Shown here: piece by piece, positions 40,970 through 49,279 of the stretch
How the letters are laid out: the number at the start of each line of letters is the position of its first letter
Position numbering within the stretch: position 1 is the first letter of the stretch
NCBI GenBank assembly: GCA_036259355.1
Contig: DATABY010000197.1
Span: forward strand, 1 to 53,385
Length of the DNA stretch: 53,385 nt
Reading direction: 5' to 3'
Origin: JALZDI01 sp036259355
Lineage (GTDB): Bacteria; Actinomycetota; Actinomycetes; Propionibacteriales; Nocardioidaceae
Notes under the pieces: model-generated
Told to the model about the DNA's origin: nothing
The model's database searches: none
Seen by the model: the letters and a program-made list of their open reading frames with translations, nothing else
Position numbers and translations under genes: made by a program

Positions 40970-41721
40970 TGGGCGAGTGGTTCTCCTCCACGGTGCTGCA
41001 GGGCTCGCTGCTGCTGGCGGTCCCGGTGGCGCTGCTGGCCGGCACGGTGTCGTTCTTCTCTCCGTGCGTGGTGCCGTTGCTGCCCGGCTACGTCTCCTAC
41101 ATGACCGGGCTGTCCGGCGCGGACCTGGAGACGGCACGCGGGCACCGTGGCCGGCTGCTCTCGGGCTCGTTGCTGTTCGTGCTCGGCTTCTCGCTGGTGT
41201 TCCTCACCTACGGGATGCTGTTCGGTGCGCTCGGCGGCTGGTTCTCGGCGTACCAGGACACCATCACCCGGGTCATGGGCGTGGTGACGATCGTGCTGGG
41301 GCTGGCGTTCATCGGCTGGATCCCGTTCCTGCAGCGCGACATCCGGGTGCACCGGGTGCCCGCCGTGGGGGTCGCCGCGGCGCCGCTGCTCGGCATCCTG
41401 TTCGGGCTGGGCTGGACGCCGTGCATCGGCCCGACGCTGAGCGCGGTGCTGTCACTGAGCCTCAGCGAGGCCTCGGCGGCGCGGGGGTCGCTGCTCGCGT
41501 TCGTGTACAGCCTCGGGCTCGGGCTGCCGTTCGTGTTCGCCGCGCTGGCGTTCCGCCGGATGCTGGGCGCCGTGGGCTGGGTGCGGCGGCACCAGGTGTG
41601 GGTGACTCGCGCCGGCGGCGCCATGCTGGTCGTCGTCGGGCTGCTGCTGGTGACCGGTGCCTGGGACCTGATCATCGCCGACATGCGGGGCTGGGTGTCC
41701 GGCTTCGAGACGGTGGTCTGA
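40969..41721 (+). CDS. ccdA: Cytochrome c biogenesis protein CcdA
   Basis: This 250-residue, six-helix membrane protein passes reducing power from cytoplasmic thioredoxin to ResA. The redox cysteines are C33 in SFFSPCVVPLLPGY and C152 in GLGWTPCIGPTLSA. Starts and stops overlap with both neighbours (TGATG), so the resA-ccdA-resB-ccsB set is tightly coupled. Confidence 0.96.
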   Translation: MGEWFSSTVLQGSLLLAVPVALLAGTVSFFSPCVVPLLPGYVSYMTGLSGADLETARGHRGRLLSGSLLFVLGFSLVFLTYGMLFGALGGWFSAYQDTITRVMGVVTIVLGLAFIGWIPFLQRDIRVHRVPAVGVAAAPLLGILFGLGWTPCIGPTLSAVLSLSLSEASAARGSLLAFVYSLGLGLPFVFAALAFRRMLGAVGWVRRHQVWVTRAGGAMLVVVGLLLVTGAWDLIIADMRGWVSGFETVV

Positions 41722-43286
41722 TGCGCCGCACCTACACGCCCGCCCCCGCGCTGTCGGTGCTGGAGACGCTGCGCTGGGCCTGGCGTCAGCTCACCTCGAT
41801 GCGCACCGCGCTGATCCTGCTGTTCCTGCTCGCGGTCGCGTCGATCCCGGGCTCGGTGATCCCGCAGACCGGGGTGGACCCGTCGGCGGTGTTCGCGTTC
41901 CGGGAGTCCAGTCCGGAGCTGGCGCGGTGGTACGACCGGCTCGGGCTCTTCCACGTGTACAGCTCGGTGTGGTTCAGCGCGGTGTACGTGCTGCTGATGG
42001 TGTCGCTGGTCGGCTGCTTCATCCCCCGGGCACGGCAGTACTGGCGTTCCTTCCGGGCCGAGCCGCCCAACGCGCCGCGCAACCTCGACCGGCTTCCGGT
42101 GCACCGCGAGTGGACCGCCGTGGACTCCGGCGCGGTGGTCGCCGAGCGTGCGCACCGGGTGCTGCGCGACCGTCGCTACCGGGTGCGCCGGTACGTCGAC
42201 GACCGCGGCGACCAGGTCGTGGCCGCCGAGAACGGCCATCTGCGCGAGGCCGGCAACCTGGTGTTCCACCTGTCGCTGCTGGTGGTGCTGTTCGGGGTCG
42301 CCTACGGGTCGCTGTTCGGTTTCAAGGGCGGCGCCCTGGTGGTGGAGGGCGAGGGCTTCTCCAACACCCTGACCCAGTACGACGAGTTCGAGCCCGGTGC
42401 GTGGTTCGACCCCGCGTCGCTCGACCCGTTCACGTTCACCGTCGACGACTTCGCGGTCACGTTCGAGACCGCCGGCGACCAGCGCGGCGCGCCGCGGTCG
42501 TTCCAGGCCGACGTCTCCTACGTCGAGGCGCCGGGCGCGCCCGCGCAGCAGTACGACCTGCGCGTCAACCACCCGCTGCAGATCGACGGCACCTCGGTCT
42601 TCCTGGTCGGACACGGCTACGCGCCGGAGGTGACGGTCCGCGACGGCAACGGCGACGTGGCGTTCCGCGGTCCGGTGCCGTTCCTCCCGCAGGACTCGTC
42701 GTACACCTCGCTGGGAGTCATCAAGGCGCCCGACGCGGCCCCGCAGCAGCTCGGCTTCGAGGGGTTCTTCCTGCCGACGGTGGCGTTCGACGAGCAGCGC
42801 GGGCCGTACTCCGCGTTCCCGGACGCGCTGGCCCCGGGCCTGGTGCTGACGGCGTACCACGGCGACCTGCAGATGGACGGCCAGCCGCAGTCGGTCTTCG
42901 TGCTCGACAAGGAGCGGCTGCGGCAGTTCGAGCAGCAGGGCGGTGAGCCGTTCCGCATCCTGCTGCGGCCCGGCAAGACCGTGCAGCTGCCCGACGGGAG
43001 GGGCTCGATCAGCTTCGACGGGCTGTCCCGCGCCGTACGGCTGCAGGTCAGCAGTACGCCGGCGAAGGTCGTGCCGCTGGTCGGTGTGCTCGCCGCCATC
43101 GCCGGTCTGGTGGCGTCCCTGTTCGTGCGCCCGCGGCGGGCCTGGGTGCGGGTCGGGCGTCGCGACGGGGATACCGTGGTGCAGGCTGCTGGCCTGGACC
43201 GCGTGGCGGGCGGCGACCTGGTCGGCGCCGTCGACGACATCGTGACCGCGATCCGGCCGCGGTCGAGGGACATGGAGCACGCGTGA
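41721..43286 (+). CDS. resB: Cytochrome c biogenesis protein ResB
   Basis: ResB (521 residues) forms the System II haem lyase with CcsB. The early helices (MRTALILLFLLAVASIPGS and VYVLLMVSLVGCFIPR) are followed by a conserved NLVFHLSLLVVLFGVAYGSL helix, a large extracytoplasmic domain and a last helix VVPLVGVLAAIAGLVASLF. The conserved His in LVFHLS probably faces haem. It overlaps ccsB by 4 nt (GTGA). The length is within the usual range for actinobacterial ResB. Confidence 0.96.
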   Translation: MRRTYTPAPALSVLETLRWAWRQLTSMRTALILLFLLAVASIPGSVIPQTGVDPSAVFAFRESSPELARWYDRLGLFHVYSSVWFSAVYVLLMVSLVGCFIPRARQYWRSFRAEPPNAPRNLDRLPVHREWTAVDSGAVVAERAHRVLRDRRYRVRRYVDDRGDQVVAAENGHLREAGNLVFHLSLLVVLFGVAYGSLFGFKGGALVVEGEGFSNTLTQYDEFEPGAWFDPASLDPFTFTVDDFAVTFETAGDQRGAPRSFQADVSYVEAPGAPAQQYDLRVNHPLQIDGTSVFLVGHGYAPEVTVRDGNGDVAFRGPVPFLPQDSSYTSLGVIKAPDAAPQQLGFEGFFLPTVAFDEQRGPYSAFPDALAPGLVLTAYHGDLQMDGQPQSVFVLDKERLRQFEQQGGEPFRILLRPGKTVQLPDGRGSISFDGLSRAVRLQVSSTPAKVVPLVGVLAAIAGLVASLFVRPRRAWVRVGRRDGDTVVQAAGLDRVAGGDLVGAVDDIVTAIRPRSRDMEHA

Positions 43287-44299
43287 ACACTGGGCTCGTG
43301 GATGCTGGGCAGTTCGGCTACATCTCCGACACCGCGTTCGTGTTCGCCACCGTGGTGTACGCGCTGGCGATGACCGCGCACATCGCCGAGTGGGCGAGCG
43401 CGCGCAGGGTCGCTGCGCCGGCGGCGATCCGCGCGCAGGAGCGGGTGCGCGAGCCGGAGCCGGTCGGCGCCGGCAGCCCCGCCGGTGCGGCCGGTGCCGT
43501 CGGGGCCCCGGTCGACGAGCTCAGCGACGAGGAGCTCGGCACCGAGCGGTACGGCCGCGTCGGTGTCTCGCTGACGGTGCTGGCCTTCCTCACCCACCTG
43601 GTCGGGGTCGGCGCCCGGGCCCTGGCCGCCGAGCGCGCGCCGTGGGGCAACATGTTCGAGTTCGCCACCACCGGCGCGCTGGCGGTGACCGCGGCGTACC
43701 TGGTGGCCCTGCGGCTCTACCGCACCCGCTGGCTCGGCCTGCTGGTGACCGTGTTCGTGACCATCGTGCTCGGCATCGCGATGCTGACGCCGGCGATCTA
43801 CGTCGCTCCCGGGCCGCTGGTGCCGGCGCTGCACTCGTACTGGCTGGTGATCCACGTGGCGGCCGCCGCGCTGGCGGGCGGGGCCTTCTGCATCGGCGCG
43901 CTCTCGTCGCTGCTGTACCTGCTGAAGTCACGCGCCGAGCGGCGTACCGCCGTCGAGGACCGGCGCGGCTACCTGTGGCGGCTCCCCGGCTCCGCGGAGG
44001 TGGACCGGGTGGCCTACAAGGTGCACGCGTTCGCGGTGCCGCTGTGGACCTTCGCCGTGCTCGCCGGCGCGATCTGGGCGGAGTACGCCTGGGGCCGGTA
44101 CTGGGGCTGGGACCCCAAGGAGACCTGGGCGTTCATCACCTGGGTGGTCTACGCCGCCTATCTGCACGCCCGCGCGACGGCCGGCTGGCAGGGCCGCAAC
44201 GCCGCGATCATCGCCCTGGTCGGGTTCGCGACGTTCCTGTTCAACTTCGTCGGCATCAACCTGTTCGCCTCGGGCCTGCACTCCTACGCCGGCGTCTGA
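43283..44299 (+). CDS. ccsB: Cytochrome c biogenesis protein CcsB (ResC/CcsA)
   Basis: CcsB (338 residues) is the haem-handling partner of ResB. Its WWD signature is WGWDPKETWAFITW at about 274-287, flanked by the helices that hold the conserved His ligands (for example HSYWLVIHVAAAAL). Residues about 42-90 form a hydrophilic insertion between helices 1 and 2 (acidic, Ala/Pro-rich). It is the last gene of the cytochrome maturation operon; a 31-bp tandem repeat lies beyond. Confidence 0.97.
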   Translation: MNTGLVDAGQFGYISDTAFVFATVVYALAMTAHIAEWASARRVAAPAAIRAQERVREPEPVGAGSPAGAAGAVGAPVDELSDEELGTERYGRVGVSLTVLAFLTHLVGVGARALAAERAPWGNMFEFATTGALAVTAAYLVALRLYRTRWLGLLVTVFVTIVLGIAMLTPAIYVAPGPLVPALHSYWLVIHVAAAALAGGAFCIGALSSLLYLLKSRAERRTAVEDRRGYLWRLPGSAEVDRVAYKVHAFAVPLWTFAVLAGAIWAEYAWGRYWGWDPKETWAFITWVVYAAYLHARATAGWQGRNAAIIALVGFATFLFNFVGINLFASGLHSYAGV

Positions 44300-44313
44300 C
44301 TCCGGTCCCCCTC

Positions 44314-44399
44314 CTCGCGTCGAGATCGCAGAAGTGGATCCCTTCTCGCGTCGAGGTCGCAGAAGTGGACCCCTTCTCGCGTCGAGATCGCAGAAGTGA
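44314..44399. repeat. 31-bp tandem repeat, three copies
   Basis: Units begin CTCGCGTCGAG at 44314, 44345 and 44376, so the period is 31 bp; each continues RTCGCAGAAGTGGAYCCCTT, and the third is cut short. Differences are one or two bases per unit. It lies in the convergent gap between ccsB and the small PLDc_N-like gene. Confidence 0.92.
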
Positions 44400-44415
44400 C
44401 CCCGCACCCAGCGGG

Positions 44416-44712
44416 TCAGCGGGGGTCGTCGGGCTTCTGGTCGGGCTTCTTGAAGCGCAGCCCCCGCAGGAAGTCGGGGTCGTCGTCGGGCGCCAGCGGA
44501 CGGCCTCGGCGCGGCGGGGGCGCCTGCCGCGGCCCCTTCGGGCGGCCCAGGAACAGCCAGCCGAGCGGACCGAGCACCGGCAGCAGCACGATCCCCACCG
44601 CCCAGAGCCAGCGGGGCAGCGTGCGCACCAGGTCGGCGCGCGACTGCGCCACCTGCACCAGACAGTAGATCGCCAGCACGGCCGGCACGACGACGATGAG
44701 CGCCTTCAGCAT
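44416..44712 (-). CDS. Small PLDc_N-domain membrane protein
   Basis: This 98-residue protein has two hydrophobic helices, VVVPAVLAIYCLVQVAQS and LWAVGIVLLPVLGPLGWLFLG, typical of the cardiolipin-synthase N-terminal membrane domain, and a basic Pro/Asp-rich tail. The second helix ends in GRPKG as in this family. It has no catalytic domain. Its function is unknown. It is divergent from the threonine dehydratase region and convergent with ccsB. Confidence 0.85.
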   Translation of the reverse strand: MLKALIVVVPAVLAIYCLVQVAQSRADLVRTLPRWLWAVGIVLLPVLGPLGWLFLGRPKGPRQAPPPRRGRPLAPDDDPDFLRGLRFKKPDQKPDDPR

Positions 44713-44773
44713 CTGGTCCTCCCGACCCCCAGCGTATGCCGACAGCCAACTCCGTGCGGAGATGATGGGTCAC

Positions 44774-44812
44774 ATGACGGTCACGACTGCGCCGGCCCGT
44801 GAGGCCGCATGA
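44774..44812 (+). CDS. Possible threonine-rich leader peptide
   Basis: A 12-codon frame reads MTVTTAPAREAA and stops at a TGA that overlaps the ATG of the threonine dehydratase gene (ATGA). Three of its first five residues are threonine. A GATGAT hexamer lies 7 nt before its ATG, matching the leaderless pattern seen elsewhere. No antitermination stem-loops were identified, so its translation is a proposal. Confidence 0.35.
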   Translation: MTVTTAPAREAA

Positions 44813-45765
44813 ACCTCACCACGCTGGCCGACATCGAGGCGGCGGCCTCCCGGGTCCGCGGCTCCGTGGTGCGTACGCCGCTGCTACCCGCACCGTGGGG
44901 CGAGCCGCGGGTGCCGCTCTACGTCAAGCCCGAGTCGCTCCAGCCCACCGGTGCCTTCAAGCTGCGCGGCGCCACCAACGCCGTGGCACTGCTCGACGCC
45001 GAGGCCCGCCGGCACGGGGTCGTGACCCACTCCTCCGGGAACCACGCACAGGCGCTGGCGTGGGCCGCGCGCGCGGCCGGTGTCCCGGCGGTGATCGTGA
45101 TGCCCGAGAACGCGCCGCCGGGGAAGGTCCGGGCGACCAGGGCCTACGGCGCCGAGGTCGTGCTGGTCCCCGCGGCCGACCGGGAGACGGCCGCCGAGGC
45201 GGTACGGCGCGAGCGCGGCGCGACCATGGTGCCGCCGTACGACGACGCCGCGGTGATCGCCGGGCAGGGCACCGTCGGCCTGGAGATCGTCGAGGACCTG
45301 CCTGGCATGGCGACCGTGCTGGTGCCGGTCAGCGGCGGTGGCCTGGTCTCCGGCATCGCGGCCGCGGTGAAGGCGCGGCACCCGGACGCCCGGGTCGTGG
45401 CGGTGGAGCCGGAGCTGGCCGGCGACCTGGCGGAGGGCTTTGCCGCCGGCCGGCGTACCGCCTGGACGCCGGAGCAGACCGGCCGCACGGTCGCGGACGG
45501 GCTCCGGGTGACCTGCGTCGGAGAGCTGCCGTGGCGGCACATCGTCGAGCTGGTCGACGACGTCGTGACCGTCACCGAGGCGGCCCTGCTGGAGGCGATG
45601 CGGATGCTGGCGGTCGGCTCGCGGCTGGTCGCCGAGCCGAGTGGCGCCACGGCCACCGCGGCGTACCTCACCCACCGCGACAGGCTTCCCGACGGGCCGG
45701 TCGTGGCGGTGCTCTCGGGCGGCAACGTGGAGCCCGACCTGCTGGCCCGAGCGCTGCGCGGCTGA
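44809..45765 (+). CDS. Threonine/serine dehydratase family PLP enzyme
   Basis: This 318-residue fold-type II PLP enzyme deaminates threonine or serine, or may racemise serine. The PLP lysine is in PTGAFKLRGATNA; THSSGNHAQALA contacts the phosphate side and VPVSGGGLVSGI is the phosphate loop. It lacks the ACT regulatory domain of biosynthetic IlvA, so feedback by isoleucine is unlikely. A possible leader peptide overlaps its start. No isoleucine pathway neighbours are present. Confidence 0.9.
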   Translation: MNLTTLADIEAAASRVRGSVVRTPLLPAPWGEPRVPLYVKPESLQPTGAFKLRGATNAVALLDAEARRHGVVTHSSGNHAQALAWAARAAGVPAVIVMPENAPPGKVRATRAYGAEVVLVPAADRETAAEAVRRERGATMVPPYDDAAVIAGQGTVGLEIVEDLPGMATVLVPVSGGGLVSGIAAAVKARHPDARVVAVEPELAGDLAEGFAAGRRTAWTPEQTGRTVADGLRVTCVGELPWRHIVELVDDVVTVTEAALLEAMRMLAVGSRLVAEPSGATATAAYLTHRDRLPDGPVVAVLSGGNVEPDLLARALRG

Positions 45766-45824
45766 CCTAGGCTGGCCCGAGATTTCCGACCCACCCGACG
45801 AGATCGCTCCTGCGTGGTGAACCC

Positions 45825-46094
45825 GTGAAGCCGTTCCTGCTCTACACGCTCGCTCGCGCGCTGATGTTCGCCGCGACCTGGGGCGTGGTGTGGCTGGTGG
45901 CCTCCGTCTGGCTGGAGTGGACCACGGTCACGGCGTTGTGGACGGCGCTGATCGCGCTGGCGGTCTCCGCGGCGGCCTCGTTCGTGCTGCTGCGGGGCCT
46001 GCGCGACCGCCTCGCCGCACAGGTGCAGGACCGGGCCGCCCGCATCCAGTCGCGCTACGACGCGGCCAGGCGGCGCGAAGACGTCGACGAGTGA
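45825..46094 (+). CDS. DUF4229-type small membrane protein
   Basis: This 89-residue protein has two helices (LMFAATWGVVWLVASVWL and LWTALIALAVSAAASFVLL) and a basic, Arg-rich cytoplasmic tail. It is the DUF4229 type found beside menaquinone genes in many actinobacteria. Function is unknown. GTG 45825 is the start; its stop overlaps the next gene's GTG. Confidence 0.85.
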   Translation: MKPFLLYTLARALMFAATWGVVWLVASVWLEWTTVTALWTALIALAVSAAASFVLLRGLRDRLAAQVQDRAARIQSRYDAARRREDVDE

Positions 46095-47206
46095 ACGAGC
46101 TCCCCGGCTGCCGTGACGTCGACCGCTGCCGGCCGGCAGCCCGGGCGTGGGTCGACGAAGCGATCCGGCGGGTGGACGCCGACGCCAACCGCAGCGCCGA
46201 CACCCACCTGCACGTGTTCCCGCTGCCGTCCGAGTGGGGCATCGACCTGTACCTCAAGGACGAGTCGGTGCACCCGACCGGCAGCCTCAAGCACCGGCTG
46301 GCGCGGTCGCTGTTCCTGTACGGGCTGTGCAACGGCTGGATCCGCGAGGGTACGACGATCATCGAGGCGTCGTCGGGCTCCACCGCGGTCAGCGAGGCCT
46401 ACTTCGCCCGCCTGCTCGGCCTGCCGTTCGTCGCGGTGATGCCGCGGTCGACCAGCCAGGAGAAGATCGACCTGATCGAGTTCCACGGCGGACGGATCCA
46501 CCTGGTCGACGACCCCTCGGACATCTACGACGAGTCCCGCCGGCTGGCCGCCGAGTGCGGCGGTCACTTCATGGACCAGTTCACCTACGCCGAGCGTGCG
46601 ACCGACTGGCGCGGCAACAACAACATCGCCGAGTCGATCTTCGCGCAGATGCACCGCGAGGCACATCCCGTCCCGGACTGGGTCGTGGTGGGGGCCGGCA
46701 CCGGCGGCACCAGCGCGACCATCGGGCGCTACGTGCGCTATCAGCGGCTGGCCACGCAGGTGTGTGTCGTCGACCCGGAGAACTCCGCGTTCTTCCCTTC
46801 CTGGGTCGACGACGACCCGCAGATGCGCACCGACGTCGGCTCGCGCATCGAGGGGATCGGCCGGCCGCGGGTGGAGCCGTCGTGGGTCGCGAGCGTGATC
46901 GACCGGATGATCAGCGTGCCCGACGCCGCCTCGCTGGCGGCGATGCGCTGGTGCACGCAGGTCACCGGCCGCTGGGTCGGCGGGTCGACCGGCACGAACC
47001 TGTGGGGCGCGTTCCGGCTGGTCGCGCAGATGTACGCCGCCGGGCGGCGCGGCAGCGTGGTCACGCTGTTGTGCGACGCCGGTGACCGCTACACCCACAC
47101 CTACTACGACGACACGTGGCTCGCCGAGCACCGGCTCGACGTCACGCCGTACCTGAGGACGCTGCAGCAGTTCGCCGCCACCGGCGCCTGGCACGAGCCG
47201 TCGTGA
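46091..47206 (+). CDS. PLP-dependent cysteine synthase family protein (Cds1-like)
   Basis: This 371-residue PLP enzyme of the cysteine synthase family has the PLP lysine in PTGSLKHRLARSLF, substrate loop EASSGSTAVSEAYFA, and phosphate loop GAGTGGTSATIGRY. The extended C-terminal part (GDRYTHTYYDDTWL) matches the mycobacterial cysteine desulphhydrase Cds1 type rather than CysK. It might release sulphide from cysteine; that is inferred. The GTG start overlaps the DUF4229 gene. A dispersed repeat lies after it. Confidence 0.88.
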   Translation: MNELPGCRDVDRCRPAARAWVDEAIRRVDADANRSADTHLHVFPLPSEWGIDLYLKDESVHPTGSLKHRLARSLFLYGLCNGWIREGTTIIEASSGSTAVSEAYFARLLGLPFVAVMPRSTSQEKIDLIEFHGGRIHLVDDPSDIYDESRRLAAECGGHFMDQFTYAERATDWRGNNNIAESIFAQMHREAHPVPDWVVVGAGTGGTSATIGRYVRYQRLATQVCVVDPENSAFFPSWVDDDPQMRTDVGSRIEGIGRPRVEPSWVASVIDRMISVPDAASLAAMRWCTQVTGRWVGGSTGTNLWGAFRLVAQMYAAGRRGSVVTLLCDAGDRYTHTYYDDTWLAEHRLDVTPYLRTLQQFAATGAWHEPS

Positions 47207-47215
47207 CACTCACGG

Positions 47216-47335
47216 CAGTGGGGGGCCGCGCTACGTTCCGTTTTCGTTGCGGGGGTCCCCAACACCATTAGGTTCGTTGCGGGGGACCCTCGCGCCCAAC
47301 CGGGTTCGTGGCGGCGCGCCGCAGTGGGGTGCCCG
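47216..47335. repeat. Dispersed quasi-palindromic intergenic repeat, copy 3 (reverse orientation)
   Basis: GCGGGGGTCCCC at 47249-47260 and GGGGACCCTCGC at 47282-47293 form the inverted repeat with one mismatch. Its reverse complement aligns with copy 2 along the flanks, including GCAACGAA and GAACCTA. It separates the convergent cysteine-synthase-like and menA genes. Confidence 0.85.
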
Positions 47336-47338
47336 ACG

Positions 47339-48217
47339 TCAGAGGGCGGCGACGACCAGGCCGAGCGTCAGGCCGACGGCGTACACCAGCTCGGTGAGGC
47401 CGGTGTCGCGGAGCACGGCGACCAGACGCGGCCCGGTGGCGCCGGCCCGCACCGGACGCAGCGCACGTAGGGCGAGCGGCGCCGACACCAGGCCGAGCAG
47501 CGCCCACGGCGTGGCCGCCACCGCCGCCAGCGCCACCACGAGGTAGGCCAGCAGCACGAGCCCGGCGAACAGCACACGCGACCGGGCGTCGCCGAGCACC
47601 ACCGCCAGCGTCCGCTTGCCGACCTCGCGGTCGGTGGGGATGTCGCGCAGGTTGTTGGCCACCAGGATCGCGCAGGCCAGGGCGCCGACCCCGACACCGC
47701 CGAGCAGGCTCGCGGCGGTCACGCGCTCGGTCTGCACGAACGTCGTGCCCACGACGGCGACCAGCCCGAAGAACACGAACACGCTGACCTCGCCCAGCCC
47801 CCGGTAGCCGTACGGGCGCGACCCGCCGGTGTAGGACCAGGCGGCGACGATCGCGACCGCCCCGACCAGCACCAGCCACCAGGCCGTCGTCACCGCCAGC
47901 ACCAGGCCGCTCACCGCGCCGACGCCCAGACAGGCGAGCGCCGCCGCCTTCACCGCCCCGGGGGAGGCGACCCCCGAGCCCACCAGCCGCAGCGGCCCGA
48001 CCCGGTCGGCGTCGGTGCCGCGGACCCCGTCGGAGTAGTCGTTGGCGTAGTTGACGCCGACCTGCAGCGCCAGCGACACCACCAGCGCCAGCAACGCCTT
48101 CCACCACACGAACCCGAGGGCCAGCGCCGCCGCGCCCGAGCCCACCAGCACCGGCGCCACGGCGGCCGGCAGCGTGCGCGGACGGGCGCCCTCGATCCAG
48201 TGCGCGGTGGTGGCCAT
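47339..48217 (-). CDS. menA: 1,4-dihydroxy-2-naphthoate polyprenyltransferase
   Basis: MenA (292 residues) attaches the prenyl chain to dihydroxynaphthoate in the membrane. The first Asp motif is NYANDYSDGVRGTD and the second lies in NLRDIPTDREVGKRTL, both expected for UbiA-fold enzymes. About eight hydrophobic helices follow. The ATG at 48217 lies back to back with menE (divergent, 39 bp between). In-frame upstream sequence translates the menE promoter and start and is not coding. Confidence 0.96.
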   Translation of the reverse strand: MATTAHWIEGARPRTLPAAVAPVLVGSGAAALALGFVWWKALLALVVSLALQVGVNYANDYSDGVRGTDADRVGPLRLVGSGVASPGAVKAAALACLGVGAVSGLVLAVTTAWWLVLVGAVAIVAAWSYTGGSRPYGYRGLGEVSVFVFFGLVAVVGTTFVQTERVTAASLLGGVGVGALACAILVANNLRDIPTDREVGKRTLAVVLGDARSRVLFAGLVLLAYLVVALAAVAATPWALLGLVSAPLALRALRPVRAGATGPRLVAVLRDTGLTELVYAVGLTLGLVVAAL

Positions 48218-48256
48218 GACCGCCGATTCTCGCAGCGCGCCGTACTGTTGCTGACC

Positions 48257-49279
48257 GTGGCGTCCCTTCGACCGGTCAGCGGCCCGCCGCGCGCGATCCA
48301 CGCGGCGCTGCGCGGCTGGCTCGCCGAACCGTCGCCCCGGCCGCTGGTCGTGCGCACCTCCGGCTCCACCGGTACGCCGAAGGACGTCGTGCTCGGCCGC
48401 GACGCGATGCTGGCCTCGGCCCGCGCCACGCTCGACCGCCTCGGCGGGCCGGGGCGCTGGCTGCTCGCGCTGCCCGCGCACCACGTCGCCGGGCTGCAGG
48501 TGCTGGTCCGCTCACTGGTGGGCGGCACCACGCCCGTGCTCCTCGACGAGTACGCGGACCTGGACGCGGCTGTCGCCGCAATCCCGGACGGCCCGCGGTA
48601 CGTATCCCTCGTACCGACCCAGCTGCAACGGCTCCTCGACGAGCGTGCCGGTGCCCTGCGTGCCTTCGATGCGGTGCTGCTCGGCGGTGCGCCCGCGGCG
48701 CCGGCGCTGCTGGACCGGGCCAGACGAGCCGGGATCCGGGTGGTCACGACGTACGGCATGAGCGAGACCTGTGGCGGGTGTGTCTACGACGGCCGTCCGC
48801 TCGACGGCGTCGAGGTCACCGTGGACCACGACGGCCGCGTCCTGATCGGCGGCGCGGTGCTGTTCGACGGGTACGCCGGCCGGCCGGAGCTGACCGCGCA
48901 GACTCTGGTGGGCGGCGTGCTGCGCACCCCCGACCTCGGCGCGTTCGACGCCGACGGCCGGTTGCGGGTGACCGGCCGGGTCGACGACGTGGTGGTCTCC
49001 GGTGGCGTCAACGTGGGACTGGCCGCAGTGGAGCAACGCGTGCGCGAGCAGCCGCAGGTGAAGGACGCCGCCGTGGTGGGTGCGGACGACGCGGAGTGGG
49101 GGACGCGGGTGGTGGCGTACGTGGTGGCCGACGCGGGGCTGACGCTGGACATGCTGCGCGACTTCGTCGCCGACACGCTGCCGCGCACGTGGGCGCCGCG
49201 CGAGCTCGTCGTCGTACCCGACCTGCCGCTGCTGGACAACGGCAAGGTCGACCGGCGCGCGCTGCGGAGCGGCGTGTGA
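48257..49279 (+). CDS. menE: o-Succinylbenzoate-CoA ligase
   Basis: MenE (340 residues) activates o-succinylbenzoate with ATP and CoA. The P-loop is RTSGSTGTPKDVVLG, followed by YGMSETCGGCVYDG and the hinge VTGRVDDVVVSGG; the catalytic lysine is in DNGKVDRRAL. It is shorter than the E. coli enzyme, as in mycobacteria. TACTGT at 48243-48248 is 8 nt before the GTG, a leaderless signature shared with several genes here. It overlaps menC by 4 nt. Confidence 0.95.
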   Translation: MASLRPVSGPPRAIHAALRGWLAEPSPRPLVVRTSGSTGTPKDVVLGRDAMLASARATLDRLGGPGRWLLALPAHHVAGLQVLVRSLVGGTTPVLLDEYADLDAAVAAIPDGPRYVSLVPTQLQRLLDERAGALRAFDAVLLGGAPAAPALLDRARRAGIRVVTTYGMSETCGGCVYDGRPLDGVEVTVDHDGRVLIGGAVLFDGYAGRPELTAQTLVGGVLRTPDLGAFDADGRLRVTGRVDDVVVSGGVNVGLAAVEQRVREQPQVKDAAVVGADDAEWGTRVVAYVVADAGLTLDMLRDFVADTLPRTWAPRELVVVPDLPLLDNGKVDRRALRSGV

